Shown: positions 25,486 through 34,826, numbered from the stretch's first letter. The stretch is 64,000 bases of DNA from Sphingomonas sp. Leaf67 (GCF_001421965.1 NZ_LMLP01000001.1:620001-684000), one strand, 5' to 3'. Notes: a model not told the origin generated them from the sequence alone. A program made the numbers and translations.

Positions 25486-27417
25486 TTGCGTACCCATTTG
25501 CTGCCTGTCCCGCTGAGCGTATTGCTGCTGACCACCGCCCTGCCCGCCACCGCCCAGATCAACCCGCCGGGCAACACGCTGCCGCAACCGACCCCGATCG
25601 TCGACACCGTCCCCGCCGCGCGCGACATTGACTATCCCGGCACGATCAAGCTCGACGTCGACGCGACCGACACCGTGCAGGGCATCTTCCGCGTGAAGGA
25701 AACGATCCCGGTCGCCCGCAGCGGTCACATGGTGCTGATGATGCCGAAATGGCTGCCCGGCAAACACGGCCCCCGCGGCGAGATCGAGAAGCTGGCCGGC
25801 CTCGTCGTCCGCGCCAATGGCCGCGAGCTGCCATGGACCCGCGACGTGCTCGACATGTTCTCCTTCCATATCGACGTGCCCGCCGGCGCGAAGAATCTCG
25901 ACGTACAGTTCCAGTTCCTGTCGGCTCAGCAAGGCGATCAGGGCCGCATCGTCGTCACCCCCGAAATGCTGAACCTGCAATTCGAAGCGGTGAGCCTGTA
26001 CCCTGCCGGCTATTACACCCGCCGCTTGCCCGTAGAGGCGTCGGTGCGCTATCCCGCCGGCTGGACCGCCGCATCGGGCCTGCCGTCGAAGGTGCAGAAC
26101 GGCGTCTATAAATATGACCGGACCAGCTACGAAACGCTGATCGATTCACCGGTCTTCGCCGGCAAATATTTCAAGCGGTTCGCACTGACCGACCGGGTCG
26201 GGTTGAACATCGTCGCCGACAAGCCCTCCGAACTGGCCGCCACCCCCGATCAGGTCGCGGCGCATACCCGGCTGGTCGAACAGGCGGTGAAGCTGTTCGG
26301 CGCGCAGCATTACGACAAATACGAATTCCTGCTGTCGATCACCGACAAGATGGGTTCGATCGGCCTTGAACATCATCGTTCGTCCGAAAACGGCGTCGAC
26401 CCCGGCTATTTCACCGACTGGACTGCGGGGCCGGGCGAACGCAACCTGTTGCCGCACGAATTCACCCATAGCTGGGACGGCAAGTACCGTCGTGGGGCGG
26501 ATTTGTTCACGCCCGATTTCCGTATGCCGATGCGCAACTCGCTGCTGTGGGTGTATGAGGGGCAGACCCAGTTCTGGGGCTATGTGTTGCAGGCGCGCTC
26601 GGGGCTGGTGTCGAAGCAGGATACGCTCGACGCCTATGCCGACATCGCCGCCGCACTGGACGCGCGCGAGGGGCGGCAGTGGCGGCCGCTGATCGACACC
26701 ACCAACGATCCGGTCATCACCGCCCGTCGTCCCAAGGGCTGGCCCAGCTGGCAGCGTTCGGAGGATTATTACAACGAAGGCCTGCTGGTGTGGATGGAGG
26801 TCGACTCGATGCTGCGCAAGCAGTCGGGTGGCACCAGGTCGATGGACGATTTCGCCCGCGCCTTTTTCGGGATGCGCGACGGCGACTGGGGCGTGCTGCC
26901 CTATACGCTGGCCGATGTCGCAAAGACGCTGAACGGCATCCAGCCCTATGACTGGGCCGGCTTCCTCGACAGGCGGCTGAACGCCCGGACGGACCGTGCC
27001 CCGATCGACGGTTTCGCCGCCAACGGCTATCGCCTGACCTATACCGACACCCCGACCCCGTATCTGAAGGGGCGCGAGAAGAGCGCGGGCGGCGTAGCGC
27101 TGACCTATTCGCTGGGTCTCGGCGCGAACAAGGACGGCAAGGTCACCAGCGTGATCTGGGGCAGCCCGGCGTTCAAGGCCGGGTTCGAGATCGGCACGAC
27201 GATCCTCGCGGTCAACGGCAGCGCCTATACCCCCGATCGCCTGCGCGATGCGGTCGGCGCGGCCAGGGGCGCAAAGGAACCGATCCGCCTGACCGTCAAC
27301 CTGAACGAAGCGGTGCGCGAGGTCGCGATCCCCTATCACGACGGGCACCGGTATCCCCGGTTCGAAAAGGTCGGTTCGGGCGACAATGGCCTCGATCGCC
27401 TGCTTACCGCGAAATGA
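25486..27417 (+). CDS. M61-family metallopeptidase with PDZ domain (glycyl aminopeptidase-like)
   Basis: A 643-residue secreted zinc peptidase. The start is a TTG at 25486 with AGGAAG 9 nt upstream; an upstream GTG at 25450 would lengthen the signal peptide (LPVPLSVLLLTTALPATAQ). An N-terminal beta domain precedes the catalytic domain with LLPHEFTHSWDGKYRRG, giving the HEFTH zinc site (His324 first) and a downstream glutamate in LLWVYEGQTQFWG. A C-terminal PDZ domain (about 540-630, SLGLGANKDGKVTSVIWGSP, FEIGTTILAVNG) follows. M61 enzymes cleave N-terminal Gly/Ala. The gene is divergent from the ICMT-like gene across 72 bp. Confidence 0.92.
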   Translation: MRTHLLPVPLSVLLLTTALPATAQINPPGNTLPQPTPIVDTVPAARDIDYPGTIKLDVDATDTVQGIFRVKETIPVARSGHMVLMMPKWLPGKHGPRGEIEKLAGLVVRANGRELPWTRDVLDMFSFHIDVPAGAKNLDVQFQFLSAQQGDQGRIVVTPEMLNLQFEAVSLYPAGYYTRRLPVEASVRYPAGWTAASGLPSKVQNGVYKYDRTSYETLIDSPVFAGKYFKRFALTDRVGLNIVADKPSELAATPDQVAAHTRLVEQAVKLFGAQHYDKYEFLLSITDKMGSIGLEHHRSSENGVDPGYFTDWTAGPGERNLLPHEFTHSWDGKYRRGADLFTPDFRMPMRNSLLWVYEGQTQFWGYVLQARSGLVSKQDTLDAYADIAAALDAREGRQWRPLIDTTNDPVITARRPKGWPSWQRSEDYYNEGLLVWMEVDSMLRKQSGGTRSMDDFARAFFGMRDGDWGVLPYTLADVAKTLNGIQPYDWAGFLDRRLNARTDRAPIDGFAANGYRLTYTDTPTPYLKGREKSAGGVALTYSLGLGANKDGKVTSVIWGSPAFKAGFEIGTTILAVNGSAYTPDRLRDAVGAARGAKEPIRLTVNLNEAVREVAIPYHDGHRYPRFEKVGSGDNGLDRLLTAK

Positions 27418-27556
27418 TGTTCGGCCGGATGATCCCGATCCGGGACCATCCGGTTGTCACCTTTGACGATTCTAAACAAAACCTGCTTCAACCGTTCGTA
27501 AATGCGGCTAAAGGGCGCGTCGTACGCGCGTCCGTGCCAGACAAGGGAGACTATCA

Positions 27557-28132
27557 ATGCGCATCGACATGGTGCCGACCGGCGACAATCCGCCGAGCAG
27601 CCTGAACGTCATCATCGAAGTTCCGACCGGTGGCGAACCGGTAAAGTATGAATTCGACAAGGCTTCGGGCGCGCTGTTCGTCGACCGCATCCTGCACACG
27701 CCGATGCGCTATCCGGCGAATTACGGCTTCGTGCCGCACACCCTGTCGCCCGATGGCGATCCGCTCGACGCGCTGGTCGTGTCGCGCTCGCCCTTCATTC
27801 CCGGCTGCGTCGTCCGCGCCCGCCCGATCGCGGTGCTCAACCTCGAGGACGAAGCCGGCGGCGACGAAAAGCTGGTGTGCGTGCCGGTCGATTCGACCTT
27901 TCCCTATTACAGCAACGTCGGCGAACGCGCCGATCTGCCCGAAATCGTGTTCGAACAGATCGAACACTTCTTCACCCACTATAAGGACCTCGAAAAGAAG
28001 AAGTGGGTCCGGATCGGCACCTGGGGCGGTGCCGAGGAAGCCAAGCGCATCACGTTGGAAGCGATCGAACGCTACAACGCAGCCAAGGCGCAGGGCGAAG
28101 AACCGCACGACTACGACGTACCGGGTCGTTGA
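27557..28132 (+). CDS. ppa: Inorganic pyrophosphatase, family I
   Basis: A 191-residue cytoplasmic enzyme hydrolysing diphosphate to two phosphates, which drives biosynthetic reactions. The signature DGDPLDALV (metal-binding aspartates) is present, along with RYPANYGFVPHT and the substrate-binding EVPTGGEPVKYEFDKASG and VPVDS. Length is slightly above the usual 175-180 because of a basic C-terminal tail. An AAGGGAGA site lies 6-7 nt before the ATG. A good terminator follows. Confidence 0.97.
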   Translation: MRIDMVPTGDNPPSSLNVIIEVPTGGEPVKYEFDKASGALFVDRILHTPMRYPANYGFVPHTLSPDGDPLDALVVSRSPFIPGCVVRARPIAVLNLEDEAGGDEKLVCVPVDSTFPYYSNVGERADLPEIVFEQIEHFFTHYKDLEKKKWVRIGTWGGAEEAKRITLEAIERYNAAKAQGEEPHDYDVPGR

Positions 28133-28139
28133 GCTTATG

Positions 28140-28170
28140 CGGGCGGGGATTTTCCCCGCCCGTTTTGTTT
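28140..28170 (+). terminator. Intrinsic terminator after ppa
   Basis: CGGGCGGGGA (28140-28149) and TCCCCGCCCG (28153-28162) form a perfect 10-bp stem with a TTT loop followed by TTTTGTTT. It also lies past the end of the convergent TfoX-N gene and could act on both strands. Confidence 0.85.
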
Positions 28171-28192
28171 GCGGCAAAGGGACACGATCCCG

Positions 28193-28561
28193 CTATGCCG
28201 TATCCCGCCGCTTCGTCCGCCGCCGCTTGACCGGCGCCCGGCGCCCCGCCTCGACCGCCAGCGCCGCCCATTCGGCCAGCAGGTCGGCATCGTCGAACAC
28301 GCCATCGGGCACCCGGCGATAGTTCATCGTCGCAACGCTTCCGTCCTTCCGCTGATAGGTGAATCGCGTGCACCCGGCGGCGTCCCAGACCGGATCGGCC
28401 ACTGCATCCGATTTGAACCACAGCGCATCGTCGAGGACGATCGCGAAGACCATGCCGTCGAGATACAGCGTCGCACCGCCCATCATCCGCCGCCAGGTGA
28501 CGCGCCCGACGGGTGCCAGCGCCTCCTCGACCCAAAGCAGCAAGCCTTCGTCGGCGCTCAT
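28193..28561 (-). CDS. TfoX N-terminal domain protein
   Basis: A 122-residue protein corresponding to the TfoX/Sxy N-terminal domain only (MSADEGLLLWVEEALAPVGRVTWRRMMGGATLYLDGM). The helix-hairpin-helix C-terminal domain of full Sxy competence regulators is absent. The start at 28561 (MSADEG) overlaps the stop of the upstream transporter gene (ATGA), so they are probably one operon. The C-terminal tail is basic (RRAPVKRRRTKRRDTA), suggesting nucleic-acid contact, which is inference. No competence genes are near. Confidence 0.8.
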   Translation of the reverse strand: MSADEGLLLWVEEALAPVGRVTWRRMMGGATLYLDGMVFAIVLDDALWFKSDAVADPVWDAAGCTRFTYQRKDGSVATMNYRRVPDGVFDDADLLAEWAALAVEAGRRAPVKRRRTKRRDTA

Positions 28562-29451
28562 GCCCCCGCTTCGCTCTGCATCGCCGGCACCCGCCGCCGC
28601 ACCGCGACCACGCACCCGGCGACGATCAGCAGCGCACCGATGACGGTGTAGGGCGACACCGTTTCGCCGAACACGATCCAGCCGGCCAGCGCGGCCCAGA
28701 GGAACGCGCTATATTCGACCGGGGCCAGCACCTGCGCCTCCGCCCGCGCATAGGCCCACGCGAGCGCCATCACCGACGCGATGTTCAGCAGGATCGCTCC
28801 GAACAGCGGCGGCAGTTGCGATCCTGCCGGCATCGCGCCCAGCCACGGCGCGGCCGGCAACAGCATTCCGCCGATGACGAGATTGGCGAAGAAGGCGACC
28901 TCGACCGGGTCGGCGACCTGCGCCTGTCGCCGCAGCAGGATCAGGCTGCCGGCATAGAGTATCGACGCAGCGACGCAGGCGAGACTGCCGAGGACTGCCT
29001 GCGTCGAGGCATCGGCCTGCACCTCCCCCGCCGCGATCACCAGCACGCCCGCCGACGCGACCACCGACCCGACGATGGCCGCGCGGCGGATCGTCTCACC
29101 CAGAAACAGCGCGGCCAGATACAGCGCGATCAGCGGCGCGAGGAAGGTCAGCGCCACCCCCTGCGCCATCGGAACGCGGGCAAGGCCCCAGAAGAACAGC
29201 ACCACCGACGATCCGGCCGCGACGCCACGCCCGATATGCAGCGCCAGCGTCGCCCGCACCGGCCAGGGTCGCCTGACCGCAACGAACAACACGCCGCACA
29301 GGATCGCACCGCCGATCGATCGCCACAGGACGGCGTTGTAGGCGCCGCTGTCGATCGACAACTGCTTCATCAGCGCGTCCATCACCGTATAGACCATGAT
29401 CCCGCCTCCGGCGACGAGCAAGGCGCGCAAGCTGGACGGGGCGGCAGACAT
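28558..29451 (-). CDS. EamA/DMT-family transporter
   Basis: A 297-residue membrane transporter of the drug/metabolite superfamily with ten predicted helices in two EamA repeats. Starts at 29451 (MSAAPSSLRALLVAGGGIMVYTVMDALMK); the longer upstream frame has no hydrophobic coding content. The second repeat carries SILYAGSLILLRRQAQVADP and ends IVFGETVSPYTVIGALLIVAG with the usual Glu-Thr in the last pair of helices. The substrate is unknown. The coupled TfoX-N gene downstream does not inform it. Confidence 0.82.
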   Translation of the reverse strand: MSAAPSSLRALLVAGGGIMVYTVMDALMKQLSIDSGAYNAVLWRSIGGAILCGVLFVAVRRPWPVRATLALHIGRGVAAGSSVVLFFWGLARVPMAQGVALTFLAPLIALYLAALFLGETIRRAAIVGSVVASAGVLVIAAGEVQADASTQAVLGSLACVAASILYAGSLILLRRQAQVADPVEVAFFANLVIGGMLLPAAPWLGAMPAGSQLPPLFGAILLNIASVMALAWAYARAEAQVLAPVEYSAFLWAALAGWIVFGETVSPYTVIGALLIVAGCVVAVRRRVPAMQSEAGA

Positions 29452-29572
29452 CGGCGGACCTTTGCGAACGGCGGACGGGATCGCTGTCGCGTGCGCGCCG
29501 ATTTGATGCAAGGGCGGGGATGCGGATGGTATAGGCTCGTCACCGGGCGCCTCGCCCGTGAAGGACAACGTC

Positions 29573-29698
29573 ATGGCCAAGAGCCAGCAGAAGTCGAACA
29601 AGGAACTCCGCAAGCCCAAGGCGGCCAAGGTGAAGACCATCGCCGCCAACGCATCTACCAAGGACAAGCCGGTCGGCATGGTGACGATCAAGAACTGA
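29573..29698 (+). CDS. 41-residue basic protein
   Basis: A short gene, MAKSQQKSNKELRKPKAAK... ending in GMVTIKN. The ATG at 29573 has AAGGA 7 nt upstream (29561-29565), and the codons follow the local high-G+C bias. About a third of residues are Lys or Arg. Similar short Lys-rich proteins starting MAK...SN.E.RKPK occur in many Proteobacteria, usually annotated hypothetical, with no known role. Binding to RNA or ribosomes is a guess. The gene is too small for most gene callers. Confidence 0.65.
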   Translation: MAKSQQKSNKELRKPKAAKVKTIAANASTKDKPVGMVTIKN

Positions 29699-29779
29699 AC
29701 GGGTCCGGCGCCCGGCCGTCCCCATCACCGGACGGCCGGACCGCTTCCGAACGGCGCGGCGGTACGATACAGGAACCGC

Positions 29780-30418
29780 ATGTCGCTCAATCTCGGCCAA
29801 CGCATCGCGCCGCCCCGCTTCCTCGTCTTCGCGCTGGTCGCGGGTGCGATCGGGGGGTGGAGCATCCCTACGTTCGGCTGGCGCAGCGGGGTTCCGCTGG
29901 CGTTCGATGCCGGGGCGGTCGTGTTCCTGCTGTCGTGCATCCCGCTCCTCGGCGCATCGACCGATGCGATGCGGGCCGCTGCGATCCGCAACGACGCCAA
30001 CCGCCCGCTGCTGCTGCTGCTATCCGGGGCGATCGCGATTGTGGTGCTGGCGGCGATCGGTGTCGAACTGGGACAGCGCGGCAGTCCGGGCGCGGGCGTC
30101 GTGGTGCTGGTCGTGGCGACGCTGCTGCTGGCATGGGCATTCGCCAACACCATCTACGCGATGCACTATGCGCATCTTTTCTACACCGCCGATGCCACCG
30201 GCAAGGACAGCGGCGGCATCGACATGCCCGGCACCGACGAACCCGATTACTGGGACTTCGTCTATTTCGCCTTCACGCTCGGCATGACGTTCCAGACCTC
30301 GGACGTATCGATCACCTCGCGCATCATGCGCCGCACGGTGACCGGCCATTGCCTGATCGCGTTCGTCTTCAATCTGGGCGTGGTCGCGTTCAGCGTGAAC
30401 GTGCTGGGCGGGTCATAG
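29780..30418 (+). CDS. DUF1345 membrane protein
   Basis: A 212-residue inner-membrane protein with five or six helices. The stretch ANTIYAMHYAHLFYT and the later DFVYFAFTLGMTFQTSDVSI are characteristic of DUF1345. The latter, with Thr/Ser/Asp at the membrane edge, resembles ion-channel pore-like sequences. The ATG has AGGAA 5 nt upstream. No function is known for the family. Confidence 0.85.
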   Translation: MSLNLGQRIAPPRFLVFALVAGAIGGWSIPTFGWRSGVPLAFDAGAVVFLLSCIPLLGASTDAMRAAAIRNDANRPLLLLLSGAIAIVVLAAIGVELGQRGSPGAGVVVLVVATLLLAWAFANTIYAMHYAHLFYTADATGKDSGGIDMPGTDEPDYWDFVYFAFTLGMTFQTSDVSITSRIMRRTVTGHCLIAFVFNLGVVAFSVNVLGGS

Positions 30419-30439
30419 GCGTTAGCCACGCAGGCCACT

Positions 30440-30551
30440 CCGTTCGTCCTGCGTAGCCATCGGGCGACGTCGAAATGGCGTATCGAAGGACCGCCCAGGG
30501 TAGTTCGATACGAGCCTTCGACTCCGCTCGGGCGCTACTCGGCACGAACGG
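30440..30551. repeat. Dispersed inverted repeat, family C (CCGTTCGT type)
   Basis: CCGTTCGTCCTGCGTAGCC at 30440 pairs imperfectly with an arm ending CGCTACTCGGCACGAACGG at 30551; each arm also contains GTCGAA and GTATCGAA. The arms are about 48 nt and about three-quarters identical after inversion. It fills the 155-bp gap between the convergent DUF1345 and ispG genes. Confidence 0.75.
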
Positions 30552-30573
30552 TCCGGCGGGATTGGGCCGCCGC

Positions 30574-31698
30574 CTACTCCGCGGCCTGCGGCATCCCCGC
30601 ACTCGCCGCATCGATTTCCGCCGCCTTGGCCTCGACCAGCCTGACGATATGCTCGATCATGTCGGGGTCCTGCACATGGTGGTCGGTGACCCCCGACAGA
30701 TAGACCATGTGCCTGCCATTGCCACCGCCGGTGATGCCGATATCGGTCTCGCGCGCCTCGCCGGGGCCGTTGACGACGCAGCCCAGCACCGACAGCGACA
30801 TCGGCGTGCGGATATGCTGCAACCGCTCCTCCAGCGCCTGCACGGTGCGGATCACGTCGAATCCCTGCCGCGCGCAGGACGGGCACGACACGACGCGCAC
30901 CCCGCGATTGCGGATGCCCAGCGCCTTCAGGATTTCGAAGCCGACGCGGATTTCCTCTTCCGGCTCGGCCGACAGCGATACGCGGATCGTGTCGCCGATC
31001 CCGAACCACAGCAGCGACCCGATGCCGATCGAAGACTTGACCGTGCCGCCGACGAACCCGCCGGCCTCGGTAATGCCCAGATGCAGCGGGCAGTCGACCA
31101 TCTCGGCCAGTTGCTGATACGCCGCGACCGCCATGAACAGGTCGGATGCCTTCACCGCGACCTTGAACTCGTGGAAGTCGTGGTCCTGTAACAGCTTGAT
31201 ATGGTCCATCGCCGACTCGACCAGCGCGTCGGGGCATGGCTCGCCATATTTTTCGAGCAGATGCTTTTCGAGGGAGCCACCGTTCACGCCGATGCGGATC
31301 GCGCAGCCATTGGCCTTGGCCGCGCGAACAACTTCGGCGACGCGCTCGTTCGACCCGATATTGCCCGGATTGATGCGCAGGCACGCCGCACCCGCATCGG
31401 CGGCTTCCAGCGCGCGCTTATAGTGGAAATGGATGTCGGCGACGATCGGCACACGCGCGGCGCGGGTGATCTGCCGAAGCGCGGCGGTGCTCGGCACGTC
31501 GGGGCATGACACGCGGATGATGTCCGCGCCCGCCTCTTCGCAACGGCGGATCTGGTCGATCGTCGCCACCGCATCGGAGGTGTCGGTATTGGTCATGGTC
31601 TGCACCGTGACCGGCGCGTCGCCGCCGACGGGGACGTTGCCGACCATGATCTGGCGGCTTTGCCGGCGGTGGATATCGCGCCATGGGCGGATCGACAT
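30574..31698 (-). CDS. ispG: (E)-4-hydroxy-3-methylbut-2-enyl-diphosphate synthase
   Basis: A 374-residue enzyme of the methylerythritol phosphate isoprenoid pathway that converts the cyclic diphosphate MEcPP to HMBPP using a [4Fe-4S] cluster. The N-terminal TIM barrel starts [26 protein letters not shown]. The C-terminal reductase-like domain carries the cluster cysteines in [14 protein letters not shown] and [11 protein letters not shown]. Length is typical of the bacterial form without the plant insert. The ATG at 31698 gives the expected MSIRPW start. Confidence 0.96.
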   Translation of the reverse strand: MSIRPWRDIHRRQSRQIMVGNVPVGGDAPVTVQTMTNTDTSDAVATIDQIRRCEEAGADIIRVSCPDVPSTAALRQITRAARVPIVADIHFHYKRALEAADAGAACLRINPGNIGSNERVAEVVRAAKANGCAIRIGVNGGSLEKHLLEKYGEPCPDALVESAMDHIKLLQDHDFHEFKVAVKASDLFMAVAAYQQLAEMVDCPLHLGITEAGGFVGGTVKSSIGIGSLLWFGIGDTIRVSLSAEPEEEIRVGFEILKALGIRNRGVRVVSCPSCARQGFDVIRTVQALEERLQHIRTPMSLSVLGCVVNGPGEARETDIGITGGGNGRHMVYLSGVTDHHVQDPDMIEHIVRLVEAKAAEIDAASAGMPQAAE

Positions 31699-31801
31699 GG
31701 TAAATTCTCGCTAACGCTTCGGTTATTTGTTCCCAGTATAGGGCGGCATTGCGTCAGGCGAAAGTCGCGTGACGCAATGCCGCAGGGGACTTCAGCAACG
31801 C

Positions 31802-32968
31802 ATGACACCGGCGGGCCGCCATTACGGGCTGGACTGGCTGCGCATCGCCGCATTCGCCATGCTGATCCCCTATCACATCGCACTGGCGTTCAGCCCGTGG
31901 CACTGGATCGTGTCGACCGGCCACGCCTATCCCGCGCTGGTCGTGCCGATGGCGGCGCTGACGCCGTGGCGGCTGGGCCTGTTGTTCGCCGTTTCGGGCT
32001 ATGCCAGCGCGATGCTGTTCGCGCGGGCCGGCGGCTGGTTGGCATTTGCCCGCGATCGATCGCGGCGGCTGCTGGTCCCGCTCGCGTTCGGCATGGTCGC
32101 GATCGTGCCGCTCGAAATGTGGGTGCGCGTGCGCGAAAGCAGCTATCCCGATGGCTATCTGCATTTCTGGCTGTTCGATGCGTGGGCGGTCGGCACGCGG
32201 TGGGGCGTCGAGTTTCCCAGTTGGGAGCATCTCTGGTTCCTCGTCTATCTCTGGGCCTACACGATGATCGTGGCCGGCGTCACGGCATCGCGCCCGGCGC
32301 TGGCATGGCTCGACCGGGTGGCGGCGTGGTTGTTGCCCGGCATGCGCCTGTTGTGGGCGCCGATGGCGGCGACGGCGGCGGCGCGACTGGCATTGCTGTT
32401 CCTGATCCCCGAACGGCAGGGGCTGTTTCGCGACTGGGCGGGCCATTCGCAGTTCCTGACGCTGTTCGTCCTCGGCTTTCTGATCGCCCGCCATCCGCCG
32501 CTGTGGCGCTCGCTCCACCGGTGCTGGCCCCTCGCCGCGCTGCTCGCGCTGCTGGCGGGCGGCGTCGCGATGAGCGTGGAAGTCACCTATCCCGGCACCG
32601 CCATACCACCGCACGCGGTAATGGCTGCCAGCCGCGCGGCCCGATCGGTCATGGCATGGGGGATGGTCGTCACGCTGTTCCACCTCGCCGACGCCCATGC
32701 CAATCGCGACCATCGCTGGCGGCGGACGCTGGGACAGGCGGTGTTGCCCGCTTATCTCATCCATCATCCCGCGATCGTGCTGGCGACGTGGTTCACCCTG
32801 CCGTTGGCGCTGGCCCCGCCGGTACAGGCGGCGGCGATCCTGACCGCGACGATCGCCGTCTGCGCCGCGACCGTCGCGCTGGCCCGGCTGGTGTCGACGT
32901 TCGGAATCCTCGTCGGCGTCGCCCCACGCCCGGTACGACAGGGTGGCAGCCGACCCGCGATCTGCTAG
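31802..32968 (+). CDS. Acyltransferase 3 (OpgC/OafA-like) membrane protein
   Basis: A 388-residue integral membrane acyltransferase with about ten helices. The family-defining YGLDWLRIAAFAMLIPYHIA near the start (R and catalytic-type H) is followed by LLFAVSGYASAMLFARAG (SGY/SG-F motif) and RDRSRRLLVPLAFGM with the conserved RxxR-PL. Such enzymes O-acylate polysaccharides, glucans or antibiotics. The ATG at 31802 is preferred over the GTG at 31769 because conservation starts there. The acceptor is unknown. Confidence 0.85.
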   Translation: MTPAGRHYGLDWLRIAAFAMLIPYHIALAFSPWHWIVSTGHAYPALVVPMAALTPWRLGLLFAVSGYASAMLFARAGGWLAFARDRSRRLLVPLAFGMVAIVPLEMWVRVRESSYPDGYLHFWLFDAWAVGTRWGVEFPSWEHLWFLVYLWAYTMIVAGVTASRPALAWLDRVAAWLLPGMRLLWAPMAATAAARLALLFLIPERQGLFRDWAGHSQFLTLFVLGFLIARHPPLWRSLHRCWPLAALLALLAGGVAMSVEVTYPGTAIPPHAVMAASRAARSVMAWGMVVTLFHLADAHANRDHRWRRTLGQAVLPAYLIHHPAIVLATWFTLPLALAPPVQAAAILTATIAVCAATVALARLVSTFGILVGVAPRPVRQGGSRPAIC

Positions 32969-33001
32969 CAGGCAGGCGTGTAACCGTAGCAGGATGAAGC
33001 C

Positions 33002-33940
33002 ATGTCGAGTGCCCCCGCCCCCCGCTGGACCCTGTTGGTGCATGGCGGTGCCGGCATCCTGACCCGCGACACCGTCAGCGCCGCGACCGACGCCGCCGCC
33101 CGTGCCGGCCTCGACGCCGCACTGGCCGCCGGCGAAGCGGTGCTCGCCTCGGGCGGCAGCGCGCTCGATGCGGTCGAGGCGGCGGTCGGGGTGCTGGAGG
33201 ACGATCCGACCTTCAATTCGGGGCGTGGCGCGGTCTTCACCTTCGACGGCGCGATCGAACTCGACGCCGCGATCATGGACGGCGCGACCCGCGCCGCCGG
33301 TGCGGTCGCCGGCGTCACCCGCACCCGTCACCCCGTCAGTCTCGCGCGCGCCGTGATGGAACACAGCCCCCACGTCCTGCTCGCCGGCAAGGGTGCCGAT
33401 ACCTTCGCCACTGAACAGGGCATCGAACAGGTCGATCCCGACTGGTTCGTCACACCCGAACGCCGCGCGCAGCTCGATGCGATGAAGGCCAATCCCGATG
33501 GCTGGTTCGATGTCGACATGAAATACGGCACGGTCGGCGCGGTCGCGGTCGATGCCGCCGGCCATGTCGCCGCCGCGACCTCGACCGGCGGCGTCACCGG
33601 CAAGCGTTGGGGCCGTATCGGCGATTCGCCGCTGATCGGCGCCGGCACCCATGCCGACGACCGCGCCTGCGCCGTTTCGGCGACCGGGGCCGGCGAATTC
33701 TTCATCCGCATCGGTGTCGCGCACGAGATTTCGGCGCGAATCCGCTTTACCGGCGAAGACTTGCAAACCGCCGCCGACGTGGTGCTGGCCGAAACGCAGG
33801 CGCTGGCCGGCACCGGCGGCGTCATCGTCGCCGGCCCCGACGGTGACGTCGCGTGGAGCTTCACCACCCCCGGCATGTATCGCGGTCGCGCCGGCAGCGA
33901 CGGCACCCGCCGCGTCGCCATCTATGGCGAGGAGGGATAG
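33002..33940 (+). CDS. Isoaspartyl peptidase / type 2 L-asparaginase
   Basis: A 312-residue N-terminal nucleophile hydrolase that removes isoaspartyl dipeptides and can hydrolyse asparagine. It self-cleaves before the catalytic Thr177 (KYGTVGAVAVD). The N-terminal alpha chain includes LVHGGAGIL, VLEDDPTFNSGRGAVFT and ELDAAIMDG; the beta chain includes TSTGGVTGKRWGRIGDSPLIGAGTH. No signal peptide is seen, so it is cytoplasmic. Length matches E. coli IaaA (321). It precedes the nuclease gene by 43 bp. Confidence 0.94.
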   Translation: MSSAPAPRWTLLVHGGAGILTRDTVSAATDAAARAGLDAALAAGEAVLASGGSALDAVEAAVGVLEDDPTFNSGRGAVFTFDGAIELDAAIMDGATRAAGAVAGVTRTRHPVSLARAVMEHSPHVLLAGKGADTFATEQGIEQVDPDWFVTPERRAQLDAMKANPDGWFDVDMKYGTVGAVAVDAAGHVAAATSTGGVTGKRWGRIGDSPLIGAGTHADDRACAVSATGAGEFFIRIGVAHEISARIRFTGEDLQTAADVVLAETQALAGTGGVIVAGPDGDVAWSFTTPGMYRGRAGSDGTRRVAIYGEEG

Positions 33941-33983
33941 TCCCGGTTTTCATGCCGTACGACAGGCTTTAAGGGGCAACCCG

Positions 33984-34826
33984 ATGATTCGCCGCCTGTT
34001 CCTCTCGCTCGCCTGCCTGTTCGCGACCTCGCCCGCCTATGCCTATTGGGAATATGGCCACCAGAGCGTCGCGACGATCGCGCGGCTGAACGTCCGGCCC
34101 GATACCCGCGCCGCGATCGACCGGATCCTGCGGCATCAGGGGCTGCTCGAAACGCCGACCTGCCCGGCTCGCACCATCGAGGAAGCGAGCGTGTGGGCCG
34201 ATTGCATCAAGCCACTCGGCGAGCGGTTCAGCTACGCCTATTCGTGGCATTACCAGAATGTCGACGTGTGCAAACCGTTCGACCTGAAGGGACCGTGCAA
34301 GGACGGCAACTGCGTCTCGGCGCAGATAACCCGCAACCTGAAGCTGCTGAAGGACCGCGACGTCCCGATGCGCGAACGGGTGATGGCGCTCGCCTTTCTC
34401 GTCCACTTCGTCGGCGACCTGCATATGCCGCTTCATGCCGGCGATCGCGGCGATCTGGGCGGCAACTGGGTACGGGCCGATTACGGCATCTATCACCCCG
34501 ACCGGTTCAATCTCCATTCGATCTGGGACGGTCCGCTCGCCGAACGTGCGATCAGTACCCCGCCCTCGATCCTGCGGGTCTACACCCCCGCCGAACGCGC
34601 GCCGGTACAGGCCGGCACCGTCGTCGACTGGAGCCGCGACAGCTGGGAGGTCAGCCGCGAATATGTCTATGCCCCGGCACTGGGCGGCGATGGCTGCGGC
34701 CCCAGACCCGCTGGCCGGGTCAGGCTCGACGACGCCACCGTCGCCCGGCTGATCCCCATCGCGCAGGGTCAGGTCAGGAAGGGCGGCCTGCGCCTCGCCC
34801 GGCTGCTCGACGAGGCACTGGGCTGA
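33984..34826 (+). CDS. Secreted S1/P1-type zinc nuclease
   Basis: A 280-residue exported nuclease that degrades single-stranded DNA and RNA at three Zn ions. The signal peptide MIRRLFLSLACLFATSPAYA ends just before YWEYGHQSVATIA. In S1 the mature N-terminal Trp is itself a zinc ligand, so cleavage after Tyr21 rather than Ala20 would expose Trp22. Further zinc-site residues are in YSWHYQNVDV, AFLVHFVGDLHMPLHAG (HxxxDxxxPxH) and the NLHSIWDGPL region. AAGGGG is 7 nt before the ATG. Four Cys, probably two disulfides, suit an exported protein. Confidence 0.92.
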   Translation: MIRRLFLSLACLFATSPAYAYWEYGHQSVATIARLNVRPDTRAAIDRILRHQGLLETPTCPARTIEEASVWADCIKPLGERFSYAYSWHYQNVDVCKPFDLKGPCKDGNCVSAQITRNLKLLKDRDVPMRERVMALAFLVHFVGDLHMPLHAGDRGDLGGNWVRADYGIYHPDRFNLHSIWDGPLAERAISTPPSILRVYTPAERAPVQAGTVVDWSRDSWEVSREYVYAPALGGDGCGPRPAGRVRLDDATVARLIPIAQGQVRKGGLRLARLLDEALG

